IMG/VR virus record: IMGVR_UViG_3300032116_001320
Coordinates: 1-23,551 of that record
From: a virus
DNA length: 23,551 bases
Reading direction: 5' to 3' (one strand)
In this document: positions 1-7,427 of the stretch, piece after piece
Layout: each line of letters opens with the position of its first letter
Numbering within the stretch: position 1 is the stretch's first letter
Program-made: the position numbers and the translations under genes
The notes under the pieces: model-generated
Told to the model about the DNA's origin: nothing
The model's database searches: none
What the model saw: the letters and a program-made list of their open reading frames with translations, nothing else

Positions 1-2
1 AA

Positions 3-1097
3 GTTCAGCAAAATGGTTCACTTGGTCTCTTAAGGTATCTTGGAGCCGCTAGTACTGCTCCTGCGACATCTATAGACGGTTCTGCACTACAGACTGGCGA
101 AGTTTATTTTGACACTGTATTTAACGGTATGAAGGTTTATGATGGAACTGCCTGGGAAGATGCATTTAGTGCTGCATCCCTAAGTGTAAGTCGTTGGGTA
201 AAGACTGCAATAGGTGGAGAAACTTATCTATCTGGAAATGATGATAGTTCATTAACACTTGTATATACTCCAGGGATTGAAGAAGTATATCTTAATGGTG
301 TAAAACTTATTAGAGGATCTGATTATATTGCATCTTCAGGATCTGTAATATCTAATTTAGAACCATTGATTGCAAATAGTGTTGTAGAAGTTATTTCATA
401 CTCTGGATTTGAACTTGCAAATACATATACAAAAGCAGAGGTAGATGATTTAATTCAAAAAAAGGGTGTTAGATGGATAGAAGTTATGGGTGCAGGTACA
501 TCTATTACAACACTAACTGGAACAGATGATTATGGAAATACCCTTGCATATACACCAGGAACAGAACAGGTATTTATCAATGGTCTTTTAATTGCAAGAG
601 GAATTGACTACACTGCTACTGATGGAACTTCTGTGGTTTTAAATGAAGCCCTTTCTCCTGGGGATATTGTAGAAATTTCAGGAACTAGTACATTTTCTGT
701 TGCAAATGTTTACAGCAAAACTGAGGTTGACAATAAGCTAGAAGACTTTATGATGATTTCACTATCTGATGAAATATCAACAGTTGTAACTGGAACTGCA
801 AAAGTTACAATGAGAGCTCCTTTTGCAATGACCTTAACACAAATTCCAAGAGCTAGTTTAAATACTGCATCAAGTTCTGGAATCCCAACCATTGATATTA
901 AAAAAAATGGTACAACAATTTTGGGTGCAAATAAACTTACTATTGATGCTAATGAAAAAACATCCGTTACTGCAGCTACTGCAACAACTTTAGCTACTAC
1001 AGCTATTGCAAATGATGATGAAATAACCTTTGATGTAACAGTTGCTGGTACTGGTGCAAAAGGATTGAAGGTAGTTTTATACTACACAAGGGCATAA
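3..1097 (+). CDS. Tail fibre / adhesin protein with tandem repeats (5' partial)
   Basis: The reading frame is open to the window edge, so the gene starts upstream; the ATG at 129 is internal. Codons before it encode LGAASTAPAT and then GEVYFDTVFNGMKVYDGTAW, a short N-terminal module that recurs in phage fibre proteins, so it is real coding sequence. Two imperfect repeats of about 76 residues follow (228-455 and 513-740), each with YTPG, a [VI]-[YF]-[LI]-NG strand, RG-[SI]-DY, and ending in TK/SK-[AT]-EVD. The C-terminal ~115 residues are Thr/Ala-rich, with an IDIKKNGTTIL strand, as in the C-terminal beta domains of many phage structural proteins. No transmembrane segment or enzyme motif is visible. 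It is probably a trimeric fibre or baseplate-appendage subunit at the virion surface. Its stop codon lies 1 nt before the next ATG, so translation is probably coupled. The family assignment rests on pattern recognition; the exact virion position is unknown. Confidence 0.75.
   Translation, partial: VQQNGSLGLLRYLGAASTAPATSIDGSALQTGEVYFDTVFNGMKVYDGTAWEDAFSAASLSVSRWVKTAIGGETYLSGNDDSSLTLVYTPGIEEVYLNGVKLIRGSDYIASSGSVISNLEPLIANSVVEVISYSGFELANTYTKAEVDDLIQKKGVRWIEVMGAGTSITTLTGTDDYGNTLAYTPGTEQVFINGLLIARGIDYTATDGTSVVLNEALSPGDIVEISGTSTFSVANVYSKTEVDNKLEDFMMISLSDEISTVVTGTAKVTMRAPFAMTLTQIPRASLNTASSSGIPTIDIKKNGTTILGANKLTIDANEKTSVTAATATTLATTAIANDDEITFDVTVAGTGAKGLKVVLYYTRA
228..455 (+). repeat. Fibre repeat copy 1 (protein-level tandem repeat)
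   Basis: This is the first of two about 76-residue repeats in the first fibre gene. It carries VYTPG, VYLNG, RGSDY and TYTKAEVD in the same order and spacing as copy 2. The resemblance is clear at protein level but weak at DNA level, so the duplication is old. Confidence 0.65.
513..740 (+). repeat. Fibre repeat copy 2 (protein-level tandem repeat)
   Basis: Second copy of the repeat, with AYTPG, VFING, RGIDY and VYSKTEVD matching copy 1. A linker of about 19 residues (RWIEVMGAGTS region) separates the copies. Such beta-rich repeats usually set fibre shaft length. Confidence 0.65.
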
Positions 1098-1098
1098 T

Positions 1099-2766
1099 AT
1101 GACTTTTATAGATGCTGGAAAAATAAATGAAGGAATATCTGCTATTGGTGGTCAGTCCATATCCTACGCTGTTGAAAGCGGAATAACTTATGCGTATCAC
1201 ACTTTTACAAGAGTAGGTACTCATGAGTTTAAAGTTTTATCTGGAGCAGCTTATGCAAAAGTATTAGTTGTTGCTGGCGGTGGCGGTGGCGGAATGGACA
1301 TGGGTGGTGGAGGAGGCGGTGGAGGAGTTTTATATGCTTCTTACTATTTAACTGCAAGTGATACTCCAATTACTGTAACGGTTGGAAGAGGTGGTTGGGG
1401 TGGACCAGCTGGAAGTTTAAATACTGATGCCCAATATAGACAAGATGGTGCAGGTCCACAACCTTCAGTTCATCAGTTTACAGTTGGAGCAACAAATGGA
1501 GAAAATTCATCATTTGGTACATGTATAGCAATTGGTGGTGGTTATGGTGGATCTTCTTATTTTGGATACACTCCAAATAATGGATATGGAAACGCTGGTG
1601 GTTCTGGAGGAGGAGCTTCTGGATATTCTGATGGAAATACTGGAAGAGGTGCTGCTGGAACTACTGGTCAAGGAAATAGTGGTGGTGGTTCAAGTGGTCA
1701 GTATTACTCTGGAGGCGGAGGCGGTGCTGGTGGCGTAGGAGCCAGTGGTTCAAATCAACCAAATGGTGGAGCAGGAATATTATATTCTAACATGAGTCCA
1801 TTTTACTTTGGTGGAGGCGGAGGTGGAGCATCTTATTCTCTTGGAACTGGTGGAAATGGAGGCATTGGAGGTGGCGGCGGTGGAGCTGTTGGTGTGACAA
1901 CTGGTGGTGCAGGAATAAATCCTGGACAACCTGGTGCTGGTGGATCTCCAGGTGCTCAAACAAATACCCGTGGTGGCGATGGTGGAGAAAATACTGGTGG
2001 CGGTGGTGGTGGTGGATCTCACTACAATAGAACAAACCGTGGTGGTAATGGTGGGTCTGGAATTGTTATAGTTAAATATGCATTAGATAGACAAGACTAT
2101 AGAAATAATTTGTCTATTATTACAAATGGACTTGGCTTACACCTTGATGCCACAGATCCAAACTCTTATCCTGGTTCTGGAAATACTTGGTATGATATTA
2201 GTGGAAATGGATTGAACGCAGTTGGATCTTCGCCAATATCTGGAACATCTCTACAGGCTAATCAGCCATATAACACAAGAACAACATCTTTATTAAATAC
2301 AGATACCCATTCTATATTTTTCTCATTTCAATTAAATGGAACAACTGCAACATATGATAAGATATTTTCTTTTAATGGCGGAACAGATAGAAGTCCTGGA
2401 GTATGGAGAAATCCAAATAAAAGAAGTTTTCACTGGAGATATGACGGAGCAAACTCTGGTGCAGACTTTGACCTAACTAATGTTGGAGGATTTAATGCTC
2501 CTACTGGATTAGAATTTGCTACAAACACTTGGTATTATGCAGGTGTTGTAAAAAATGGTACTACTGCAAACGTTTATGTTAATGGACTCAAGATTGGATC
2601 ATCAACAGTAACAAGTCCAAAAACTGCTGGTAATTCTCAGATTCAACTATATCCAGGATATACAGCAAACTCTTCATTAATGAGACATGTTCATGTTTAC
2701 AATAGAGCTTTATCAGATCAGGAGGTTTACCAAAACTATTTAACTATAGCAAGTAGTTTGGTATAA
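1099..2766 (+). CDS. Glycine-rich adhesin with C-terminal LamG-like domain
   Basis: This 555-aa protein has three parts. Residues 1-50 are a short N-terminal strand region ending in the YHTFTRVGTHEFKV pattern that typically precedes Gly-rich phage domains. Residues ~54-327 are a glycine-rich domain with many G4-G8 runs, starting VLVVAGGGGGG and ending GGSGIVIVKY, the classic borders of the phage/bacterial glycine-rich adhesin domain. Residues ~340-555 look like a concanavalin/LamG-like lectin jelly roll: LHLDATDPNSYPGSGNTWYD, then NTWYYAGVVKNGTTANVYVNG and a closing HVHVYNRALSDQEV helix. The lectin domain suggests binding of glycans or polymers at the host surface. The ATG start lies 1 nt after the previous stop and no clear Shine-Dalgarno is seen, which suggests coupling. 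Domain calls are firm; receptor and virion position are unknown. Confidence 0.8.
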   Translation: MTFIDAGKINEGISAIGGQSISYAVESGITYAYHTFTRVGTHEFKVLSGAAYAKVLVVAGGGGGGMDMGGGGGGGGVLYASYYLTASDTPITVTVGRGGWGGPAGSLNTDAQYRQDGAGPQPSVHQFTVGATNGENSSFGTCIAIGGGYGGSSYFGYTPNNGYGNAGGSGGGASGYSDGNTGRGAAGTTGQGNSGGGSSGQYYSGGGGGAGGVGASGSNQPNGGAGILYSNMSPFYFGGGGGGASYSLGTGGNGGIGGGGGGAVGVTTGGAGINPGQPGAGGSPGAQTNTRGGDGGENTGGGGGGGSHYNRTNRGGNGGSGIVIVKYALDRQDYRNNLSIITNGLGLHLDATDPNSYPGSGNTWYDISGNGLNAVGSSPISGTSLQANQPYNTRTTSLLNTDTHSIFFSFQLNGTTATYDKIFSFNGGTDRSPGVWRNPNKRSFHWRYDGANSGADFDLTNVGGFNAPTGLEFATNTWYYAGVVKNGTTANVYVNGLKIGSSTVTSPKTAGNSQIQLYPGYTANSSLMRHVHVYNRALSDQEVYQNYLTIASSLV

Positions 2767-2767
2767 T
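2759..2767 (+). promoter_or_regulatory. Extended -10 promoter (TGGTATAAT), leaderless layout
   Basis: An extended -10 (TGG then TATAAT at 2762-2767) overlaps the upstream stop codon, and its last base is 6 nt before the ATG at 2774. Transcription would start at or next to the ATG. TTTAAC at 2739-2744 is only a weak -35 at 17-nt spacing. Read from sequence only. Confidence 0.45.
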
Positions 2768-2773
2768 ATAATT

Positions 2774-3454
2774 ATGACAGCAGCAAGAGTCCTAGCAGAT
2801 GTAAATCGTGGAGCCACAGTAATTACTTCTACTTCTGCTTCAGTAACTCCAATTACTATAAAGGCAGCTTCAGGTCAGTCTGCAGACCTTTTACAATTTA
2901 AAAACAGTAGTGATGTTATTGTTGGAGAAATTGATAAAAATGGTATTTTAACTACCCCAGGATCTGTTGTTCAAGTACAAACCGTTGCTCTAACTTCAAA
3001 TGGAGTGATGACTACTCCATCTACATTTACTATCGCTACAGATGGAACGACTCCAATGTCTATAGCCTTTACTCCAAAACTTTCAAATTCTTTAATCAAA
3101 GTAGAATGGATGCTTCTTGGTGTTGTAAATCAAGCAGATCCAGTTGCTTGGTGTGCACCATTTAGAGATTCAAACAGTATGTATACTGGAGAGTCTACTG
3201 GAATAGTTGGAACTTATAATATTGGAGATGCATGGAAACAAACTTATGGAACAGTAGGAGATGTTAATTTATTAAATACTTTTTCTGGGCACTGGTTTGA
3301 TACAAATTCTTCTTTAACTACTAGAACATACTCTCTTAGAGTAAAGTCAAGATCTGGAAACTTTTTTATTAATAGGTCAGAGGCAAATAATGCTTCACAA
3401 AACTATTCTACTCAGGGTAGAAGTAGATTAACAATTACGGAGATTGCACTATAA
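2774..3454 (+). CDS. Phage fibre / structural protein
   Basis: A 226-aa protein. The N-terminal 65 residues contain VTPITIKAASGQSADLLQFK followed by a SSDVIVGEIDKNG strand, a beta-repeat module that often starts phage fibre and tailspike proteins and probably mediates trimerisation or attachment. The remaining ~150 residues look beta-rich (TPKLSNSLIKVEWMLLG, TRTYSLRVKSRSG) and may be a tip domain; I do not recognise it. It has no signal peptide or membrane segment. It sits between two Gly-rich adhesin genes, and its TAA shares one base with the next ATG (TAATG). A TATAAT box 6 nt upstream of the start and the absence of a Shine-Dalgarno suggest it may also be expressed from a leaderless transcript. 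Structural role is likely; function beyond that is unknown. Confidence 0.7.
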   Translation: MTAARVLADVNRGATVITSTSASVTPITIKAASGQSADLLQFKNSSDVIVGEIDKNGILTTPGSVVQVQTVALTSNGVMTTPSTFTIATDGTTPMSIAFTPKLSNSLIKVEWMLLGVVNQADPVAWCAPFRDSNSMYTGESTGIVGTYNIGDAWKQTYGTVGDVNLLNTFSGHWFDTNSSLTTRTYSLRVKSRSGNFFINRSEANNASQNYSTQGRSRLTITEIAL

Positions 3455-4473
3455 TGAGCAGAGCTAGAGATTTTTCAAAGTCAGTTGCAGAAACATTGGT
3501 TTCAGGAACAACTGCTGCACGTCCAGGAAGTCCATCAGAAGGTCAAATTAGATTTAATACTGACATTGCAAAGTACGAAGGATATTCACATGGATTTTGG
3601 AGAGCATTAAGAACAGAAGAAGTTGTTGATAATAAAACTGCAGCAAGATTTACTTTTTCTGCAACAGATCAATCCTGGGTAGTCCCTTCTGGAATTACAA
3701 AAATATTAGTAAAGGCTTGGGCTGGCGGTGGCGGTGGTGGTCACTTTGGTGGCTGGACACAGGGTTCTCATGGTGGTGGTGCTGGATTTTCTAAAGCAAC
3801 ATTGACCGTAACCCCTGGAGAAACATTAACTTTAAGAGTTCCAAGAGGGGGTTTTGCTTTCCCTGGTGCTACAAATGCTCCATTTGGTGGTGGTTCATCT
3901 ACTGTTGGTGGAGATAATCAGTATGGTGCTGGTGGTGGTGGATATTGTGGAGTATTTAGATCTACAACTCCATTAATTATCGCTGGTGCTGGTGGTGGTG
4001 GTGGATCTACACTTAGCTATCAAGGTATGGCAAATGGTGGTGCAGGTGGAGGTCTTACTGGAAAAAAAGCTGATGTAGCAAGAAACTATTGGACTTCTGC
4101 TGGAAAAGGTGGAACTCAAACTGCAGGTGGTGCTGCAACTGTTGGAGATAATCAAAACGGTCAAGCAGGTTCTTCTCTACAAGGTGGTTCATGTGTTGGA
4201 AATCCTTATGGCGGAGGCGGAGGCGGAGGTTACTTTGGTGGTTCTGCTGGAGCTTATACTGGAGGAAACTCTATGCCAGGTGGTGGAGGTGGCTCTGGAT
4301 ATATTATATCCTCAGCACTAAATCCAATAATGATTTCAGGATCTTTCAGAACTCCAGGAGGAGTAGATGATATTGACTATCCATATGGAACATCAAGTAC
4401 TTATGGAGATGTAGGTTTTGGTGGAGTTTCTGGAAATCATGGTGGAGACGGGCATCTGGTAATATGGTATTAG
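3454..4473 (+). CDS. Glycine-rich tail fibre / adhesin protein
   Basis: A 339-aa protein. Residues ~20-52 hold AARPGSPSEGQIRFNTDIAK then YEGYSHGFWRAL, a short virion-attachment module found at the N-terminus of many phage fibres. A WVVPSGITKILVKAWAGGGG strand (about residue 75) leads into a glycine-rich domain that fills the rest of the protein, with G3-G6 runs, and ends in GGDGHLVIWY. The same domain type occurs in the gene at 1099, but here there is no LamG-like domain, so the Gly-rich sheet itself is probably the exposed tip. Short Gly-rich motifs in phage adhesins can form polyglycine-II bundles, known from the Salmonella phage S16 adhesin; whether that fold applies here cannot be read from sequence. 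The start overlaps the upstream stop by 1 nt. Confidence 0.78.
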   Translation: MSRARDFSKSVAETLVSGTTAARPGSPSEGQIRFNTDIAKYEGYSHGFWRALRTEEVVDNKTAARFTFSATDQSWVVPSGITKILVKAWAGGGGGGHFGGWTQGSHGGGAGFSKATLTVTPGETLTLRVPRGGFAFPGATNAPFGGGSSTVGGDNQYGAGGGGYCGVFRSTTPLIIAGAGGGGGSTLSYQGMANGGAGGGLTGKKADVARNYWTSAGKGGTQTAGGAATVGDNQNGQAGSSLQGGSCVGNPYGGGGGGGYFGGSAGAYTGGNSMPGGGGGSGYIISSALNPIMISGSFRTPGGVDDIDYPYGTSSTYGDVGFGGVSGNHGGDGHLVIWY

Positions 4474-4492
4474 TAAATAGGAGTAATATATA

Positions 4493-4948
4493 ATGGCATT
4501 TCCAAGCACACCAACTATTGGTGATATATATTCAGAAAATGGTTTTTCCTGGCAGTGGGACGGGGTAGCTTGGTCTGCATATGGTTCATTACAAAATGCT
4601 CTTCAAAGATATAATCTTACATTAAATACAAATGTAGCAGAAACAACAATTACAACTAATTCATCTACTACTATTGATACCTTTTCAAAATCAGCATACT
4701 CTACCGCTGAATATACTGTTCAAATGCAGCAAGGTACTGGATATAGATCTTCTAAATTATTTGTAGTAAATGATGGAACAAATGTTTCTTCTACAGAATA
4801 TGCAATTTTAAATAGTGGATCTGTTCAAATTCCAGCTACCCTGGCATCTGCAATAAGTGGATCAAATGTTGTTATATCAGCTATTGTTACAAATGCTGGA
4901 TCTTCTACCGTTGGAGTTAAAGCCTACCGATTGGCGGTAACAGTCTAG
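4493..4948 (+). CDS. Small fibre / structural protein
   Basis: A 151-aa protein. Residues 4-32 read PSTPTIGDIYSENGFSWQWD then GVAWSAYGS, the short N-terminal module (GDIY...W.WDG..W) seen repeatedly at the start of phage fibre proteins. The rest is Thr/Ser/Ala-rich and beta-like (VAETTITTNSSTTIDTFSKS, YTVQMQQGTGYRSSKLFVV) and ends in VGVKAYRLAVTV. The 'YTVQ...G..RSSK..VV.DG..V...EYA' pattern recurs in phage structural proteins. AGGAG at 4479-4483 is a Shine-Dalgarno 9 nt before the ATG. The TAG stop shares a base with the GTG of the next gene, so the two are translationally coupled. It is probably an adaptor or short fibre subunit; the exact role is unknown. Confidence 0.7.
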   Translation: MAFPSTPTIGDIYSENGFSWQWDGVAWSAYGSLQNALQRYNLTLNTNVAETTITTNSSTTIDTFSKSAYSTAEYTVQMQQGTGYRSSKLFVVNDGTNVSSTEYAILNSGSVQIPATLASAISGSNVVISAIVTNAGSSTVGVKAYRLAVTV

Positions 4949-5619
4949 TGGCTAATTTAAAAGTTTCAGAAGATTTAGTTTCTGAAAATAATTTAGAAAT
5001 TCTTCCACATGTTGGAACAATTTTAACCTATGCTGGAACCACTGCTCCTGCAGGATGGCTATTGTGCAATGGGTCAACTTTTGTTCAAACAACTTATCCA
5101 GAACTGTATGCTCTTCTTGGAAATTCAAATACTCTTCCAGATTTAAGAGAAAGATATTTGATTGGAAAAGGTAGTGGAGCTTTAACTCTTGCTACAAATA
5201 CTGGTGCAAATAATCATACTCATACATATTCTTATGCAGGTAATAATAGTGCAAATACAGCAGTATCACATGCTCATAATGTTGGAACAAATTTTAATGC
5301 AGTATACACTGACCACTGGCATTACTCTAATGTAGATGTTGGAATTGATGGGTATGGAAATAATGTTGCTAACTATAGAGCTGGTAGTTCTCAAAATATG
5401 ACAACTCAAAACCATGCTCACTCAACTGGTGGATATGCAGGAAACTCAAACAATGCTGGATATAATCATGGACATACTGGAAATATTACTAGAAATGATA
5501 CAAATGCTCCTACTCATTTGCATACAGTTGCTTCAAGTGGATCTGGAACAATTTCTTCCAATACAGCAATTAATACTCCACCAACAATTTATTTAAATTT
5601 TATTATTAAGGCAGGATGA
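4948..5619 (+). CDS. Tail-collar domain fibre tip protein, His-rich (1)
   Basis: A 223-aa protein that starts with GTG overlapping the preceding TAG by one base. Residues ~22-75 are a phage tail-collar domain: VGTILTYAGTTAPAGWLLCN, GSTFVQTTYPELYALLG, LPDLRERYLIGKG. Residues ~88-200 are Asn/Gly/His-rich with six HxH motifs (HTH, HAH, HWH, HAH, HGH, HLH), and the C-terminus is the usual hydrophobic strand PPTIYLNFIIKAG. Collar plus HxH repeats is the architecture of phage short and long tail-fibre tips; in T4 gp37, HxH motifs line a trimeric needle and coordinate iron ions. By analogy this is a metal-stabilised trimeric receptor-binding tip. The assignment is strong for the fold and only inferred for metal binding. 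Confidence 0.82.
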   Translation: MANLKVSEDLVSENNLEILPHVGTILTYAGTTAPAGWLLCNGSTFVQTTYPELYALLGNSNTLPDLRERYLIGKGSGALTLATNTGANNHTHTYSYAGNNSANTAVSHAHNVGTNFNAVYTDHWHYSNVDVGIDGYGNNVANYRAGSSQNMTTQNHAHSTGGYAGNSNNAGYNHGHTGNITRNDTNAPTHLHTVASSGSGTISSNTAINTPPTIYLNFIIKAG

Positions 5620-5620
5620 T

Positions 5621-6295
5621 ATGAGTAGTTTTAAAATTAAAGATAATGTTCAAATTTCTACAAGTAAAAATCCATTTTTCTTACCAGGTGCAATAATTTC
5701 TTCCATAGTATCTACAGTACCCAGTGGATGGTTAAATTGTAACGGTCAAGAAGTTTTAATAACACAATATCAAAGCCTATACACTTCAATTGGAACAAGC
5801 TATAATCTTGGAACTGAGACTGTTGGATACTTTAGGCTTCCAAATATATCTTCAAGATATCTTATCCAGAAAACAAGTGGTAGTGGAACTTATGGATCAT
5901 CTTCAGCCCACCTGCACTCTACTTCAGCAAACTATGGACTAGCTAATACAACTGTAGATCATGGACATCCTACAAATAATTATGTAAATAATAATGCAAT
6001 AAACCATGCCCCTGCTGGTGGTGGCAGTGGCGGTGGAACTGATAATAATCCACTAAATGCAAATAAGACTGGATTTTCTTCTGGTGGTGCTTCTGGAGCT
6101 GGTCATTACCATGCTGTTAATTCTGGCGGAAACTCTAGCAACCCTACAGGCAATGATCATGGTCATGGAATGAATACGGGAATTGGAAATGCTTCTCAGG
6201 CACATTCTCATACAGGATCTTTTACAGCTGTAAATAGCACAAGCACATCAATAATTCCACCAAGCTTTGTTGTAAATTATTTTATAAAGACTTAG
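5621..6295 (+). CDS. Tail-collar domain fibre tip protein, His-rich (2)
   Basis: A 224-aa paralogue of the previous gene in domain order. The collar region (~22-82) reads LPGAIISSIVSTVPSGWLNC, NGQEVLITQYQSLYTSIG, FRLPNISSRYLIQKTSG. The Asn/Gly/Ser-rich tip (~95-205) contains five HxH motifs (HLH, HGH, HYH, HGH, HSH) and a Gly-rich loop. It ends in IPPSFVVNYFIKT, matching the conserved C-terminal strand of this class. ATG is 1 nt after the previous stop with no obvious Shine-Dalgarno, so coupling is likely. Sequence identity between the tips is low apart from the HxH spacing, as expected for diversified receptor-binding ends. It may form homotrimers or heterotrimers with its neighbours; the sequence does not tell. 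Confidence 0.8.
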   Translation: MSSFKIKDNVQISTSKNPFFLPGAIISSIVSTVPSGWLNCNGQEVLITQYQSLYTSIGTSYNLGTETVGYFRLPNISSRYLIQKTSGSGTYGSSSAHLHSTSANYGLANTTVDHGHPTNNYVNNNAINHAPAGGGSGGGTDNNPLNANKTGFSSGGASGAGHYHAVNSGGNSSNPTGNDHGHGMNTGIGNASQAHSHTGSFTAVNSTSTSIIPPSFVVNYFIKT

Positions 6296-6301
6296 TTAGG
6301 A

Positions 6302-6307
6302 TATAAT
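6302..6307 (+). promoter_or_regulatory. -10 box (TATAAT) in leaderless position
   Basis: A perfect TATAAT sits in an 18-nt gap and ends 6 nt before the ATG at 6314. There is no TGn extension and no convincing -35, so the evidence is the hexamer and its spacing, which is the same as at 2762, 14585 and 20943. Confidence 0.4.
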
Positions 6308-6313
6308 ATAAAT

Positions 6314-7051
6314 ATGGCAAATATGGATTTAACAACAGATTCTGGTTATGATATTGATGCAAGCATAAATAGCTTTATCCCAGTAGGATCTATAATTTCA
6401 TATGGTCATGGATCATTTTTGTCTAATATTGATGAAATTGGGCTTGTGCCATGCGATGGAAGATCTTTAAATACCTATACTTATAGAAATCTTCATAGAG
6501 TTATTAGTGATATATATGGAGGAACTGCCTATTTAGCTGGAAGTACAGATTTACAATCTGCTACAACAACCTTTACCGTTCCGCTTTTAAATAACTCTGT
6601 TAAATTTATAGCCATGAAAAATGCTCAAGCATTAAATGCATCTGCTGGAACAAATACCCATAACCATGTTGATACTACTCCAGCTACAACTACAGCAGGT
6701 AATGCAACATTTGATCATGGTCATTATTGGACAGCTACTGCAGTTGCAGTTGGAGAATATCATGCACATTATATGGGAGGATTTTATTTTGGATCATCTA
6801 ATGCTCCAGTAAATCAGCCTGTTGGAAAAGTTGATGGAAACCAGTCTGCTGCAGGAAGATATCATGGTCATAGTGGATATGTTCCAACAGTAGGTTTTGG
6901 AGCATATACAGAACACGATCACTATGCAGATGGAAATATGTATACTGCTACAGGAACAAGTCATACTCATACTGTTTCTATAACAACAACACCAGTAGTT
7001 CAAACAGCAATACCAGACTATGTAACAGCAATGTTTTATATAAAAATATAA
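6314..7051 (+). CDS. Tail-collar-like fibre tip protein, His-rich (3)
   Basis: A 245-aa protein, third of the consecutive collar/HxH genes. Residues ~20-100 form a divergent collar domain: SFIPVGSIISYGHGSFLSNI, then GLVPCDGRSLNTYTYRNLHR, and TTFTVPLLNNSVKFI. The tip (~115-225) has six HxH motifs (HNH, HGH, HAH, HGH, HDH, HTH) separated by Gly/Ala/Tyr-rich stretches, and the C-terminus AIPDYVTAMFYIKI is the family's closing strand. The collar is less canonical than in its neighbours (no Trp in the P.GW motif; VPCDG replaces WLLCNG). It is preceded by a TATAAT box ending 6 nt before the ATG, so it could be transcribed separately from the two upstream copies. Probable function: trimeric receptor-binding fibre tip. 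Confidence 0.75.
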   Translation: MANMDLTTDSGYDIDASINSFIPVGSIISYGHGSFLSNIDEIGLVPCDGRSLNTYTYRNLHRVISDIYGGTAYLAGSTDLQSATTTFTVPLLNNSVKFIAMKNAQALNASAGTNTHNHVDTTPATTTAGNATFDHGHYWTATAVAVGEYHAHYMGGFYFGSSNAPVNQPVGKVDGNQSAAGRYHGHSGYVPTVGFGAYTEHDHYADGNMYTATGTSHTHTVSITTTPVVQTAIPDYVTAMFYIKI

Positions 7052-7055
7052 TAAT

Positions 7056-7063
7056 AAGGAGGA
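7056..7063 (+). promoter_or_regulatory. Strong Shine-Dalgarno (AAGGAGGA)
   Basis: AAGGAGGA is the best ribosome binding site in the window, 4 nt before the ATG at 7068. It contrasts with the SD-poor fibre genes upstream and marks the start of a new module. A TATAAT at 7047-7052 overlaps the previous stop and could be a -10. Confidence 0.7.
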
Positions 7064-7067
7064 AAAA

Positions 7068-7427
7068 ATGGCGTATAAAAAAATACTTGTAGATGATAAA
7101 ATTCTTTTTGCAGTATCAGATACTGAGTTTGTTGACATTTCTAGCTATGAAAAGTTTGAATACTTTTGCAATATATCAAAAGATAACTTTTCAAATTTAG
7201 TTGAAGATGTTAAAAATGGACTAAGAGATGCTGTAGAAGAAGAACTTTTGTCTTTAGAAAATGGTTCAATGAACCATTTGACAAAAACTATGGCTTATGT
7301 TAGACTTTTACAAACAGTATCATCAGCTATCTACATTAAGAATGAAGCTCTTAAAAAAGAGGAAGAGCAAAGACTTGAAAAAGAAAAGTTGATCAAACAA
7401 GCAGAAGAATGGCAGTTTAGTGGCTAA
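7068..7427 (+). CDS. Hypothetical phage protein with C-terminal coiled coil
   Basis: A 119-aa protein I do not recognise. The first ~35 residues look like a small beta unit (YKKILVDDKILFAVSDTEFV); the middle is helical (NLVEDVKNGLRDAVEEELLS) and residues ~95-115 are a charged helix (ALKKEEEQRLEKEKLIKQAE) likely to form a coiled coil. It has no cysteine pair, membrane segment or enzyme motif. It has the strongest Shine-Dalgarno of the window and opens the cassette leading to the glycosyltransferases; it overlaps the next gene by 8 nt, so the two are probably co-translated. A chaperone or adaptor for the fibres upstream is possible from size, helicity and position, but this is a guess. Confidence 0.65.
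   Translation: MAYKKILVDDKILFAVSDTEFVDISSYEKFEYFCNISKDNFSNLVEDVKNGLRDAVEEELLSLENGSMNHLTKTMAYVRLLQTVSSAIYIKNEALKKEEEQRLEKEKLIKQAEEWQFSG

Noticed and set aside
129-131. ATG taken as the start of the first gene
   Set aside because: The frame continues to base 3 and encodes a recognisable fibre module upstream, so this Met is internal.
1780-2035. Overlapping minus-strand open frames rich in His, Ser and Thr
   Set aside because: They are antisense reflections of GGN glycine codons in the Gly-rich adhesin gene, low in complexity and without ribosome sites.
1260-2075. Dense GGTGG repeats resembling a repeat array
   Set aside because: The units are irregular glycine codons within one frame; there are no constant repeats with unique spacers, so it is not a CRISPR array.
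3973-4321. Short frames on both strands across the second Gly-rich domain
   Set aside because: Same cause as above: repeated GGT/GGA codons read in other frames; no start signals.
6794-7138. Minus-strand frame opposite the third collar gene
   Set aside because: Its Cys/Ser/Ile-rich composition is the antisense of HxH and Thr/Ala codons; no start signal.
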